Shown: positions 32,036 through 43,910, counted from the stretch's first letter. The stretch is 64,000 nt of DNA from Callorhinus ursinus (GCF_003265705.1 NW_020312817.1:45511113-45575112), one strand, 5' to 3'. The notes: a model not told the origin generated them from the sequence alone. Translations and numbers: made by a program.

Positions 32036-33318
32036 CGACTATACTATAGGAACTACAGAACGCTCATGAAAGAAATTGTAGAAGACACAAAAAGATGGAA
32101 AAACGTTCCATGCTCATGGATCAGAAGAATAAACATTGTTAAAATGTCTATGCTACCCAGAGCAATCTATACCTTCAATGCCATCCCGATCAAAATTCCA
32201 ATGACAATTTTCAAAGTGCTAGAACAAACAATCCTAAAATTTGTATGGAATTAGAAATGACCCCAAATCCCCAAGGAAATGTTGAAAAAGGAAAACATAG
32301 TTGGGGGCATCACGTTGCCCAATTTCAAGTTATATTACAAAGCAGTGATCACCGAGACAGCATGGTACTGGCACAAAAACAGACAGAGACCAATGGAAGA
32401 GAATAAAGAGCCAAGATATGGACCCTCAACTCTATGGTCAAATAATCTTTGACAAAGCAGGAAAAAAATATGCAATGGAAAAGACAGTCTTTTCAATAAA
32501 TGGTGCTGGGAAAATTAGACAGCTATACACAGAAGAATGAAACTCAACCATTCTCTAACACCATACACAAAGATAAACTCAAAACGGATGAAAGACCTCA
32601 ATATGAGACAGGAATCCATCAAAATCCTAGAGGAGAACATAGGCAGTAACTTCTTCGACATCAGCCACAGCAACTTCTTTCAAGATACATCTCCAAAGGC
32701 TAGTGAAACAAAAGCAAAAATGAACTTTTGGGACTTCATCGAAATAAAAAGCTTCTGCACAGCAAAGGAAATAGTCAACAAAACAAAGAGGCAACCCACA
32801 GAATGGGAGAAGATATTTGCAAATGACACTACAGACAAAGCACTGATTTCCAGGGTCTATAAAGAACTTCTCAAACTCAACACCCAAAAAAGAAATAATT
32901 AAGTCAAAAAATGGGCAGAAGACATGAACAGACACTTCTCAAAAGAAGACATACAAATGGCTAACAGACACATGAAAAAATGTTCATCATCATTAGCCAT
33001 CAGGGAAATTCAAATCACAAACATACTGAGATACCACTTTACACCAGTTAGAATGGCAAAAATTGACAAGGCAAGAAACAAGTGTTGGAGAGGTTGTGGA
33101 GAAAGGGGAACCCTCTTACAGTGCTGGTGGAAAGGCAAGTTGGTAAAGCCACTTTGGAAAACATGTGGGGATTCCTCAAAAAATTAGAAATAGAGCTACT
33201 CGATGACCCCGTAATTGCACTAATGGGTATTTACCCCAAAGACACAGATGTAGTGAAAAAAAGGGCCATACACACCCCAATGTTCATAGCAGCAATGTCC
33301 GCAATAGACAAACTGTAG
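32036..33318 (+). pseudogene. Broken L1 ORF2 C-terminal coding remnant
   Basis: Frame 2 carries L1 ORF2 C-terminal sequence from the 5' truncation to about 33160. It is closed by a stop at 32252-32254 and another at 32900-32902. From about 33165 the homologous reading continues in frame 1 (FLKKLEIEL ... LMGIYPKD ... TPMFIAAMSAIDKL) to a stop at 33316-33318. Recognisable blocks include [16 protein letters not shown] and [19 protein letters not shown], corresponding to the region after the RT domain and the Cys-rich C-terminus (KCWRGCGE). The endonuclease and RT domains are absent, so it is certainly inactive. Confidence 0.9.
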
Positions 33319-33560
33319 AAAGAGCCCAGATGCCCTTCAACAGATGAATAGGTAAAGAAGATGTGGTCCATATATACAGTGGAATATTATTCAGCCATCA
33401 GAAAGGATGAATACCCAACTTTTACATCAACATGGATGGGACTGGAGGAGATTATGCTAAGTGAGATAAGTCAAGCAGAGACAGTCAATTATCATATGGT
33501 TTCACTTACTTGTGGAACATAAGGAATAGCATGGAGGACATTAGGAGAAGGAAGGGGAAA

Positions 33561-33655
33561 GTGAAGGGGGGGAATCGGAGGGGGAGATGAACAATGAGAG
33601 ACTATGGACTCTGAGAAACAAACAGGGATTTAGAGGGGAGGGGCAGGGGGATGGG
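33561..33655 (+). other. G-rich polypurine tract of the L1 3' UTR
   Basis: G7 and G5 runs occur at about 33566-33584, then G4-A-G4-CA-G5-AT-G3 at 33635-33654. A conserved G-rich tract with quadruplex potential is a known feature of mammalian L1 3' UTRs. Confidence 0.85.
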
Positions 33656-33820
33656 TTAGCCTGGTGATGGGTATTAAGGAGGGCACGTACTGCATGGAGC
33701 ACTGGGTGTTATGCGAAAACAATGAATCATGGATCACTAAATCAAAAACAAATGATGTATTGTATGGTGAATAACATAACATAATAAAATAAAATAAAAT
33801 TAGAAAAAATAACGTGTTTG

Positions 33821-34490
33821 CAAAGATGTAGAGAAACTGGAATCTTCATTAGTTGCTGGTAGGAATATGAAATGGCAAAGCCACTTTGGAAAACACTTTG
33901 GCAGTTCTTCAAAGGGTTAAACAGGGAATTACCATATGACCCAGAATTTCCACTCCTAGGTATATGCTCAAAAGAAATTAAAAAATACATCCATACAAAA
34001 ACTTGTACACACATATTTACAGCAGTATTATTCATAGTAGCCAAAAAGTAGAAAGAACTCTAAAGTCCATCAGATGATAAATAAGCACAATGTGGTATAT
34101 CTACACAATGGAATATTATTAGGTCATAAAAGTAAATGGATGGTATAGGCTGTAATATGTATGAATTTTGAAAACACAATGCTAAGTGAAATAAGTCAGT
34201 GACAAAAGACCACATATTGTAAGATTGTAAGATTCCACTTATATGAAATGTCCAAAATAGACAAATTCATAGAGACACAAAGTAGACTAATGTTTGCTTA
34301 TGTCCGGTTGGATGGAGGAGAAACAGAGAGTGACTGCTGGATTCATCTCAGAATGGTGAAAATGTTCTAATGTTGATATAGTGAAGGTTGCACAATTCTG
34401 TAACAATAATAAAACCACTATATCATAGACTTTAAATGGATGAATTACATGATGTGTGGATTACACATTAACAAAGCTACTGAACTTTTT
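33821..34490 (+). mobile_element. Old LINE-1 (right part): end of ORF2 and 3' UTR
   Basis: Resumes the interrupted L1 with AAAGATGTAGAGAAACTGGAATC, CACTTTGGAAAACACTTTGGCAG, CCATATGACCCAGAATTTCC, TTCATAGTAGCCAAAAAGTAG and ends with an L1M-type 3' UTR (TGGTGAAAATGTTCTAATGTTGATATAGTG, GATGAATTACATGATGTGTG). Heavily mutated. Confidence 0.85.
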
Positions 34491-34529
34491 TAAAAAGTCA
34501 AGATATAAAAGGCAGATTATAAGAATCGT

Positions 34530-34969
34530 AGGTCATACAATGTTACATTAGTTTCAGGTATACAAGATAGTGATTTCACAAGTGTATACACTATGCTATG
34601 CTCATCACTAGTGTAGCTACCATCATACAACACTATCACACCATTATTATAATAGTGTTCCTTTAATCCCATGCTGTTCATTTTATCCCCATGACATATT
34701 CATTCCATAGGTGAAAGGCTGTATCTCCCACTCCCCTTTACACATTTTGCCCATCCACCCACCCCCTTTCCTCTGGTAACCATCAGTTTGTTCTCTGTAA
34801 TTATGGGTCTGTTTCTGCTTTGTTTGTCTATTCATTCACTTATTTATTTATTTTTAGATTCCATATAAGTGAAATCATATGGAATTTGTTTTTCTCTGTC
34901 TGACATAGTTCACTTAGCAAAATACCCTCTAGGTCCATCCATATTGTCAAAAATGGCAGAATCTTATCA
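34530..34969 (-). mobile_element. LINE-1 3' end, antisense
   Basis: ACAATGTTACATTAGTTTCAGGTATACAAGATAGTGATTTCACAAG, GTGAAAGGCTGTATCTCCC, CCTCTGGTAACCATCAGTTTGTTCTCTG, CATATAAGTGAAATCATATGG and TCTAGGTCCATCCATATTGTC are the reverse complement of an L1MA/MB-type 3' end. It breaks off exactly where the duplicated 127 bp segment begins. Confidence 0.85.
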
Positions 34970-35096
34970 GTCTTTAGAGTACAATGAGACTGCATCTTGT
35001 GTCACTATTTCACCTTCTGACTATGACTGAGAGATGATTATAGAACATCAGCACCAAACCAGTCTTTAGAAATTATCTAAACTAATCACTTCATTT
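34970..35096. repeat. 127 bp direct duplication, copy 1
   Basis: Base-for-base identical by eye to 36975-37101. It starts GTCTTTAGAGTACAATGAG and ends TAATCACTTCATTT. Its left edge abuts the broken antisense L1 and its right edge runs into a near-palindrome. Confidence 0.97.
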
Positions 35097-35135
35097 CACT
35101 CTCCCTTTCTTCAAAGAAAGAGAGGGAGAGTGAAA
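35094..35135. repeat. Near-perfect hairpin at the duplication edge
   Basis: Left arm 35094-35111 and right arm 35114-35135 pair throughout except for a 4-nt bulge (TCTC equivalent) in the right arm, with only two unpaired loop bases. Confidence 0.9.
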
Positions 35136-35136
35136 A

Positions 35137-36974
35137 CAAGGAGAGAGAACAGTGGAGGGATAGGGTGTACCTATCACCTCAGAACAGTAACTTCCTAAAG
35201 TGATCCTTACTATTTTCCTGTTTCTGTTATTCATAATGAGGCTAAAAGAACAGACCCTAATTCATTTCCACTTACCAAAATGTGCCTTTGAGCTTAATGT
35301 GACCTTCACCTATTCAAGAACTCACGCAAAAACAAGGATTTGTCCATGAGTGAAGACTTTATGGTATGCCAATCAGTGTTTATGTGCTTGGGTACTAGCG
35401 AGTAACTGAAGCATCTGAGGGATATATAGTAGAGTCATTCACTGGGATCTCAGTTCCTTGAGCCTTGCTACTATCAAATCTTTAATACAATTCTGTATTG
35501 CACACTCCACTTCAGAGACTTCCTTTACTTGTATGCTATCAAAATTGTGAAACCACAGACTGGAGGGGTCAGTTCAAAATGTAACACCAATCCATCAGCT
35601 CAGAAGCAATTTATACATACATGTGAAGCCTGTCCAGTTTCAACCCAGCTATATAACACAGAAAGGAGTTAAGGGTATAAAGTATTATGTCTGTTGAAGT
35701 GCTTGAGGATGGTTTATAAAAAATTAATCAAAGTCAACAAAGTAATTTTTTCTCTAGATATCAGGATTTTGGTCCTTTAGTTCTTTGAGTGAGGTAAAAA
35801 TGTAACTAATGCTGTAAGCTAATTAACTGCTTTGTGCACAAACATTAATTACAAAGAGATATGGTTTAATACTAGCTGTACATGGGATGTTAAGAGCCAG
35901 CTAGGTTTTGAAAAGAAAAGAAGAAAAAGCTCATTTCTTGGAAAGGAGAATAAAGAAATGAGAGTTATTAGATGTAAGCTAGGAAAATCCATCAGGATAA
36001 AACATACCCTTGTTTCTTTACCTTTTTGATGGGATGCTGTGTGATTCATGCATCTCATCTTTGCAGAGATATTAGAATTGTGACAAACACTCAGCCAAAT
36101 ATTCTTCACTGATTGAAGGTCAAGAATGAGATTTAAACTGGGTGTGGAACATCTATTTTGTCAAAGGCTTTATCTACAGTCTCTTGACTTGAGCCTCTAC
36201 TCTGGACTCATCTTCAATATGGACTTCTCAAACTTGCTTAAGAAATGACTTCCTCATTTTAACTGTGATTTGACTTTTAATTTAAGCAAAGACTAACTCC
36301 TAATAGGTACTTAGCATAATTTTTGATGCACAAAGTACTCATTACATCCTTGTTAAATGGATGAATGAATGAACGAATGAATGAGACTAATCAAGTGTGG
36401 CTGTCTCAGTCTACACCTGCTTCACTGTTGAGGGAAAACAAAGCATATATTCTAAAAAAGGTCAAAAGGTAGATTTCATATAAGAATGAAAGCTTACACA
36501 ATTTACTTCATAAATGAGCAAAAGGGAATTGACTGTATGATATCCTTTGAAAATTCTCCAGAAGGGCAGATGGCCAAGTATATATCTTTTTCTGTTGACT
36601 GAAGTTTTACGTTTTGACTAAAACCTTATGTCTGGTTAAAATAACACTGTCTTGGGAGATAATGCATGCATATATTATAGGTGTAAATATTTCCATGGGA
36701 AAAGACTTACCAGATTCATTCCCCACACCAAGGGTCTGAAGATTGCTTCCACTAACGAGACAACTGATAGACCAAGCTTGCTGAAGGAAGGGCGAAGTGA
36801 TGCCTACAGCAGGATTTGAGGAGGGCAGCTGTGAGGGTCTGCAGCAGCTGTAGGACAGCCTGAGGGCACCACAATCCTGAAGATGGGAGAACAGGAATGG
36901 ACTGAATTGGGTTTAGGAATGTGGGAGGCAGTTGCTGATGTCTTAATTACTAAGAACCAGCTGGGACAGACTCT
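35137..36974. other. Unassigned sequence between the two duplicated copies
   Basis: No gene or confident repeat was recognised. A (GAAT)n-like run lies at 36358-36386. ORFs at 35832-36029 (+) and 35849-36109 (-) are antisense to each other and lack domains. Confidence 0.5.
36358..36386. repeat. (GAAT)n short tandem repeat
   Basis: GGATGAATGAATGAACGAATGAATGAG, about six tetranucleotide units. Such runs commonly end L2/MIR elements, and LATE TACTTAGCATAATTTTTGATG-like sequence upstream would fit an L2/MIR tail. Confidence 0.8.
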
Positions 36975-37101
36975 GTCTTTAGAGTACAATGAGACTGCAT
37001 CTTGTGTCACTATTTCACCTTCTGACTATGACTGAGAGATGATTATAGAACATCAGCACCAAACCAGTCTTTAGAAATTATCTAAACTAATCACTTCATT
37101 T
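36975..37101. repeat. 127 bp direct duplication, copy 2 (probable source)
   Basis: Identical to 34970-35096. This copy continues smoothly into TTTACAGCCTCACTTAAGTAATTTG, which resembles ordinary MIR-type sequence, so it is the more likely ancestral location. Confidence 0.97.
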
Positions 37102-37434
37102 TACAGCCTCACTTAAGTAATTTGAACTAAGTCTTACATAAGTAGTTGATGACTACAGCCCCCTGCTGCAATGCTTTTTCAGTTAATCCACAGATGCAAA
37201 TTATAATTTTTCTGCCTGCTTTATTCCCCAAGTTTCACAGGTATGAAAATTGAGGCTTTACAACAGAGGTGGAAGCCACCTAAAGCTGAGCCACCTTGTG
37301 GCCCAGTCTCAGCACAGATGCTCACTCTAAAGAAGCATACAAATCTAAGAAGGAAATGATGAACAATTAAGATTTTGCACTTATTCAGAAAAGACATTTC
37401 TAACATTCAGCTAATCTTCTTAAAATACTTTCTC

Positions 37435-37658
37435 GGGGTGCCTGGATGGTGCAGTAGGTTGAGTGTCAGACTCTTGATTTCTACTCAAGTCATGATGTCA
37501 GGGTCATGAGATCAAGCCCCATGTCAGGCTCCACGCCTAGAAGGGAGTCTTTGCTCTCTTTCTCCCTCTCTCTCTATCCCTCCACTCTTTCTCTCTTTCT
37601 CTCATGTGCATGCATGCTCTCTCTCTCAAACAAATAAATCTTCAAAAAAAAAAAAAAA
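37435..37658 (+). mobile_element. SINEC, older subfamily
   Basis: Head GGGGTGCCTGGATGGTGCAG with the older ACTCTTGATTTCTACTCAAG motif in place of CCTTCGGCTCAGG. Long (TC)n tract including TCATGTGCATGCATGC, then CAAACAAATAAATCTTC and A15. Only a weak TSD (ACTTTCYC) remains. Confidence 0.93.
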
Positions 37659-37949
37659 CTTTCCCAAAGTCTCCTTCATCACAGTATAGCTGCCCCCAGT
37701 CTCTCTTCCCCTTTCTCTAATCTCCTTCCAGCTCTCTTTGAACCCAAACTACACTGGCTTTAACCATCTTAATTTCTCACTTTCTGTGTTGATTTGTCTC
37801 TTCAGAGGAAAGGAAAGGTAATTCTCTTACAAAATTCATTACATTATTCTTCTCACTCCTTATATCCTACATGGACAACAAGACCCACTAACTGCATGGG
37901 TAAGGAAAATATTTCCTTAGTAGCCTGTGAATAATCTTATGTTACATTA

Positions 37950-39910
37950 TAGCCAGAATTTATGGCAGAAATGCAAGGATAGTTTAAATACATGTAGAAA
38001 AAGCATATGATATAATTCAGCACTTATTTGTGATTTTAAATAAAAGCTCTTGGAAAAACTTAGAAGTGAATTTTCTAACCTATAAAGGGTATTTACAAAA
38101 ACCTATATAGCAAATATCAAGGTATCTTAGAGACACTTCCTTAAGGCTAGGAAGAAGACACCCATTTTTATCACTATTGTTTGTTAGCATAATGTTGGTT
38201 GTTTTGGCCAATAGAGTAGGACCTTCAAAAAGTAACAAGTAGTGTTCAAAAGAGACAAAACTGTTGTGATCTACATATACATTATGATCCTTCACACAGA
38301 AAACCCAAGAAAACCAACAAACTATTAGATATGTTAGATAAAAGACTAACATATACAAATCAATATTTTTCATATTGAAGTTACTGATTAGAAAATGAAG
38401 CTGAGAAAGAAGATAATATGTACAAAAATCAATGTAGAGCACATCAGAATCAACAAGCAAAAATGTTCAAATTTTGTGAATAAAATTATAAAATGCTATT
38501 AAAAAACACACAAAAGCCAAAACAATGGAGAAATATACCAGATCTGTGGAAATGAGGATTTCCTATTGTAAGGATGTCAATTTTCCCTAAATTAATCCAA
38601 ACATATAATGCAACTCTAGTTGAAATCTGCAGAGATGAGGAGGTGAAATTAGACAATCTGGTTATAAAATGCACATGGAAAAAGTAAAGGTTAAAAAAGA
38701 AAACTTCTCAAAAAGAATCAGTGCCATGCTATGCTACAAAAAGTATACAAAGCCAAGGCGATTAAAACAATGTAGAAATAAGTCAGAGAAAAACAGACCA
38801 AGAGAGCGGTCTGGCAAGTCCAGAAACACATCCATATATACAAAGCTCCCCGTATGATAATGGTGACAACATGAAGCAGTAGGGAGAGATTGCTTGACAA
38901 ATAGCGTGGAGAAGTTGTTTTAAATATGAAGAAAAGTAAAACTGGATTATATTCCAAATAGTAAACAAAAATAATTTCCTGACAGATTAAAGATGAAGAC
39001 ATTAAGGGAAAAACTAGAAAACTATTTGAAAAAATATACAAGAAAAGTATTTTTCTTAAATAAGACACCAAAAGCAAAAACCTTAAAAAATTTTAATGGA
39101 TTTGACTATGTCAAAATTAGATTGCAAATAGTTATACTATGAGAGAATAAGTATTCATTTATATAATTAATAAAGGATTCATATTAATATATAACTAATG
39201 AAGGATTAGCACATAAGCAAAAGAAAGATAGTCATCTCAGTAGAAAACTAGGCAAAACATAAATAGGCAATCCAAAAAGCCAAAACCAAGAGTTGCTAAT
39301 GTGCATGTAAAGAGATGCCCAATTTCATTAGTTGTCAGAGAAATGCAAATTAAACCAATACTGATACAATACCTTATACCCATCTGATTGGCAAAAATTA
39401 AAGTCTGATAAAATCATGTTCTGGTAAGGATGTGAAAACAGGAATTGTAAACAAGTAGAGCTATTCTGGTGATTTGAAAATATTTAATAAAATTGAATTT
39501 GTACATATCTAATATTGAATATGGAACCTAGATAATTTCTTCACAGATACATAAAAATATAAATGAGTGGGCAAGAATATTAATCACAGTATTGTTTATA
39601 ATAGCCAAAACCTTGAAATAGCCTAAGTGTCCATCAAAAATGTGTTATCTGAAAACTATGAAGAGTTAGGCATAAGCTAAAAGAATGTTTGAGATTTTTA
39701 ACTAACTATTGACTGGTTTATATAGATAGATGTATAGATGGGTAACAACATGGATAGATCTCAGAAAAATTGTCATGTTGAAATATTAGAATTATAACAG
39801 AACAATACCAATAATATAAATTAAATACTTAAGAGTAAGTACTTATAGTAATAAGACTGATGAAACAAAAAGGGAAAAATATAATAAAACACAGGACAGA
39901 GAATATGCAC
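37950..39910 (+). mobile_element. Very old LINE-1, sense
   Basis: A-rich sequence with the L1 ORF2 order still traceable. AAGCATATGATATAATTCAGCAC (AFDKIQHP region) is followed by TAAATTAATCCAAACATATAATGC, then CCCAATTTCATTAGTTGTCAGAGAAATGCAAATTAAACC, GTTTATAATAGCCAAAACCTTGAAATAGCCTAAGTGTCCATC and GGATAGATCTCAGAAAAATTGTCATGTTGA. Divergence is greater than in the 30-34 kb element; L1ME/HAL1-like is possible. Confidence 0.75.
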
Positions 39911-41169
39911 AGACCAATTAAGATAGAGTTACAAAAACTATTACAGTCAAATCCACATCAGTGAACCTGAATTTACATACATACATAAATACATGTGTAG
40001 ATATTTTTTATGTCACATAAGAATGTGTTAATTTTTTCAATTAAATACATTTCAGTTTTTGTTTTAAAATGACTTCACATTTTCTTCCCTTAATTCTCTG
40101 ATAATCTGAAGTGCACTGTTTTGGGCTTGCCCTCATGGAGACTCCTTGGTTACCAGTGTGCTCTGCTTTCCCAGCATTAGTATAAAATCCAGCTGTAGTC
40201 TTCCCTGTCTGCATGGTTTGTCATATTCAAGATGTTTTAGAATTCTCCGCAAAGCTGGAGCTCTCATTGTTTTGTTCCACATTTCATTTATATAGATATC
40301 AGATAAGACTGATTGTTATTCATCAAAACCCATCCATCAGCAACTCATTTCTGAGCTCCTCATTGCCTGGACCATTTATGAACTCTGGTGCCACCTTAAG
40401 AGTCTGTATTTGTCTTGTTTATGTATCTTCCCTGTGGCCTAAAGCTCTGACAACTTCTGACTGGTTAACTCAAAGTTTGTTCCTAATTGGTTTTGCTCAA
40501 TCTTTGATGTTTATAACCATAGCAGATATTTACCGACTTCTTAAAACAGATATTTTTTTGAGTTCTTACAAGAGTGACATCTATTGAAAAAGAATCATTT
40601 GGAAGGAAGATCTTTCCCCTTCCTCTATAGGATGTGCTTAATCCTTTGGTTTATGAGTCCACAATCAAGGCATATTCAGCCACCTGGTATAGTTTATTTG
40701 TATCACAGATGTCTTCTCCAGTCTATAGTCTGTCTCACCTTGGCAAAGCCTTGGAAATTTACTTCCTTAAAATAAATGAAAATATCTAGTAGAAATTACA
40801 TTGAAACTCACTTTCTTTTTCTGTGATTCAGTCAAATTTAGAGGATCCAGATACTGTTCTGGGATTGTTATACCAATTTCCACATTCCTTCTCTTGACTA
40901 ATATCTATTGTGAATAAATGAAGTGGCCTGGGGAGTGGGGGAAATTGGCGAGATTGTCCTAGGGTGTCTGTGTGACAACACTGTGGTGGGTTTCCTACAC
41001 TACATCTTGTCCACAAAGTCTTATACCAGAAGACCCAATTCTGGATTAGGACTTCTAATCTCTATTATATCATGGCGGGTCAAAGAACTTGAGTTGAGGA
41101 TGAGACAAGATGGATCTTCCAAACTGACTTTCAAACTGTTCTTGTGGGGCAAAATGAGAATAACAATAG
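39911..41169. other. Unassigned non-coding sequence
   Basis: No gene or confident repeat was seen. The 124-codon ORF at 40213-40587 has no domain or Kozak context. Confidence 0.5.
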
Positions 41170-41177
41170 TAATAATT

Positions 41178-41365
41178 TTTTATTTTTTTAAATTTATTTG
41201 TCAGAGAGAGAGAGAGAGAGAGCAAAGCAGGGGGAGTGGCAGGCAGAGAGAGGAAGCAAGCTCCCTGCCGAGCAAGGAGCCTGATGTGGGACTTGATCCC
41301 AGGACCCTGGGATCATGACTTGAGCTGAAGGCAGGCACCTAACCGACTGACACCCAGGTGTCCCA
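41178..41365 (-). mobile_element. SINEC, minus strand
   Basis: AAATTTATTTGTCAGAGAG with (GA)n, AGCAAGCTCCCTGCCGAGCAAGGAGCC, GGGACTTGATCCCAGGACCC, GCTGAAGGCAGGCACC and CACCCAGGTGTCCC. A short TSD TAATAATT is at 41170-41177 and 41366-41373. GAGCC before CACCC is reduced to GA, damaging the A-box side. Confidence 0.94.
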
Positions 41366-41399
41366 TAATAATTCTTATCTTACATGGCCAAAAAGCAGT

Positions 41400-41665
41400 A
41401 TGGCATAGTTTCTATGAGTTTAGGCACAGATTCATTTGGTCCTGGAGTGAATTCTCAGAACTGCTTTACTAATTATGTTTTCCTGGACAAGTTGATTAAC
41501 TTCTCTTTATGTTTTATTCCCATCTGCAAAACAAGGATAATTTAAAAGTGCCTATATTATATGTGGTTGTGAGGGTGAAATTAAGTAGCTCAAGTAAACC
41601 TGTTAACAGAGGGCCTGACACATAATTAGAGCTCAATAAATGCTGGCAAAATTATTATTATGGTT
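41400..41665 (+). repeat. MIR SINE relic, long
   Basis: AAGCAGTATGGCATAGTTTCTATGAG, TTTTCCTGGACAAGTTGATTAACTTCTC, TTCCCATCTGCAAAACAAGGATAAT, GGTTGTGAGGGTGAAATTAAGTAGC, GAGGGCCTGACACATAATTAGAGCTCAATAAATG: complete MIR order. Confidence 0.88.
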
Positions 41666-42835
41666 GTTGTGAAAATTGAAATGATAGCTATTTATGCAAA
41701 TCACTGAGCTTTATGCTTGGTGCCGAATACACAATTATTAGTTCCCTTCTTAGCGACAAAAAAATGTGGATCTAATTTGCATTGGACTTGAAAGGGTGCC
41801 ATCTCAAAAGAACAAAACAAAACAAAACAACTCTCCTGTTTTAAGGAATTACATAGTCACATTTGTTAGAAGTTTTTTTTAGACAGCCATCTCATCAACA
41901 TACCTCAGTCTTCACTGAGAAGACAGTTAATATTTCCTAACAAGAGAAAGATGGCCCAGACTCTCCAAAGAAGGAACTAAAGGAATGAGACACATCAGAA
42001 CTGTCTTTTGCCTCTCCCACATTCCTTGGAGATACTCTTCAGTCAAGAGACAGGGGAAAGAAGAGTCTGATATTTTGTTTTGTGAGTGAACAGAGCCAGT
42101 CTGGTTTGACCTTAAATACTGAGAAGAGTAAACAGCCTCTCTCAGAGAAAGGGGAGATGCTGTTGGCCAGCACTGCCCATGAGAAAATGAATAGGAGCAA
42201 CCTGAGCCAAAAATGGAGAGCACAGAGGAATGAGAAATATGAGAGGTAGGTATTATCATGGTAACTCTCTCAGATGTGGGTTAGGGTTTGATCTCATTAG
42301 GTCTTTTCAAATAAATTCGCTGTTCATGGCAAAGCTTTTTATTTAATGAGAAAGTCCAGATCTTACTCCTCTGATTCCCAAGGGAGCCAACTGAAGGATG
42401 ACCCAAGTTGTCCCCTCTTGGGACAGCTTCACAGGCATTACATTGACTATACTCAAGGGGCAACTGGGGAGAAGAGAAGAGTGCAGTGGGAAAATGTTCT
42501 CTATGCCAAGATATGAGCAGAGAGAAAAATAATCTCTAGATATTGCAATGGAGTTCAAAGACATTAGCAGGGAAAACAAGAACATACAGCTTTTGATCCT
42601 TATCAGGGTTCCTGTAGTCCATTCAAGTTTCTCTTGTCTCAGACTGTGGCTTGGGCCAACTATAATCATCTTCCATATTGGTGTCCTCACTGAGAGAGAT
42701 AAGGACTTTAAGCATAAGAGCGCTAAGCAGTGACGAGTCAGGAGTTAGCTCAGTCTTGAACATGTACTCTTTCATAAAATTAAAAAAAAAAGGAAATAAG
42801 AAACACACACACAAAAAATAAAAAAATAAATAGCA
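41666..42835. other. Unassigned non-coding sequence
   Basis: Contains a (CAAAA)n run at about 41808-41830 and A-rich sequence at 42780-42832. No gene was recognised. Overlapping minus-strand ORFs of 60-115 codons lack domains. Confidence 0.5.
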
Positions 42836-42839
42836 TCTA

Positions 42840-43200
42840 CAAATTGCACTATGTACCAATCTCTTTGCCAGGAGTGGTAGACTTAAGGATGAATGAGTCT
42901 CTGCCTTCATGAATCTTAAAATCTAGTATAGAAGACAGATAGGGAAATAGATAATCCTATAAGCCACAATAAAGCAGGGATAGAACTAGAGATATGCACA
43001 AGGTTTATTGCAATCCAGAACAGGGGATTCAACACAAGTAGTCACAGAAGTCAGGAAAACTATTGCATAAGAAGTGGTGTTGCCAAAGAGCAAAGCGTGA
43101 GGCAAGGAGGAGCCAAAGATGAATCTGAGAGGCAAGAAGAGTCAGATGACGAGGGACCTGAACTTAATGCCAAAGGAATGAGGAGTCATCAAATCATTTT

Positions 43201-43240
<40 letters not shown>

Positions 43241-43720
43241 TTTTAAAGATTTTATTTACCCATTTGATGGATAGGGCGAGAGAGCAGAAGCAGGGGGAAC
43301 ATTAGAGGGAGAGGGAGAAGCAGGTCCCCCACCAAGCAGGGAGCCCGACATGGGGTTCGATCCCAGGATGCCAGGATCGCGACCTGAGCCGAAGGCAGAC
43401 GTTCAACCATCTGAGCCACCCAGGTGCCCCTCATCAAATCATTTTAGCAGAAGAGTGACATGCAAGATTTCTATGTCAGAAAAATCTCTTTAGAAACAAC
43501 AAAAAACATAGATTAGTGGAGGGTATGGCTGAAAGCAGAGAATATAGGTAGGAGAATATTGCAATCATTTGTTGAGAAATGATGAGGGCCTAAACTATTT
43601 GCAGGTAGGAGAATTTAAAAGAAGTAATGGATCTAATTAAATTTAATAAATTTAGGAGGGAAAATCTTCAGGCTTGGTGTGATTGGTTGGAAGGAGTTTG
43701 TGATGGTACATCAACTGAGG
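42840..43720 (-). repeat. L2 LINE relic, antisense, split by a SINE
   Basis: The plus strand reads as the reverse of L2. ACTATGTACCAATCTCTTTGCC and CTCTGCCTTCATGAATCTTAAAATCTAG are the reverse of its 3' terminus. After the SINE come TTAGCAGAAGAGTGACATGCAAG, GGAGAATATTGCAATCATTTG, AGAAATGATGAGGGCCTAAACTA and TTCAGGCTTGGTGTGATTGG. Confidence 0.78.
43202..43430 (-). mobile_element. SINEC, young, with (TTTA)n tail
   Basis: A perfect 16 bp TSD (TCATCAAATCATTTTA at 43186-43201 and 43431-43446) flanks an inverted CAN SINE. Its tail is expanded to a (TTTA)n microsatellite of about 11 units (43202-43245). The body has GGGTTCGATCCCAGG, CCGAAGGCAGACG and GAGCCACCCAGGTGCCCC. The B box on the element strand (GATCGAACC) matches consensus. 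Confidence 0.97.
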
Positions 43721-43910
43721 AAGACAATACAGAAAGAATTCTTCCTATCATATCCTGATGTGGTTGCCATTCAGAAACCAGTCTTCTCACAGTAAATGAA
43801 TTCTACATTGTCCTTACTCATTGGAGAAAGGAGAAAGGAATGAGATTTTCTGGATGGAGTTCCCTAGCTCCTGGAAGGGTCTATGATCTATTGCTAAAAA
43901 TACATACTTT

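Larger units (their letters stand above)
32034..33808 (+). mobile_element. Younger carnivore LINE-1, 5'-truncated
   Basis: About 1.77 kb comprising the C-terminal part of ORF2 and the 3' UTR, ending TATGGTGAATAACATAACA plus (AATAAAATAAA) tail. The 3' UTR has the carnivore hallmarks GGAATAGCATGGAGGACATTAGGAG, GCCTGGTGATGGGTATTAAGGAGGGC and CATGGAGCACTGGGTGTTATG. TSD-like sequences AATAACRTGT(G)TT lie at 32021-32033 and 33809-33820 in the host L1. It is much less diverged than the L1 it interrupts. A full-length element would be about 6 kb. Confidence 0.93.

Noticed and set aside
38080..38460. 126-codon minus-strand ORF
   Set aside because: Antisense to an old L1; the A-rich sense strand yields Leu/Phe/Tyr-rich antisense frames by chance.
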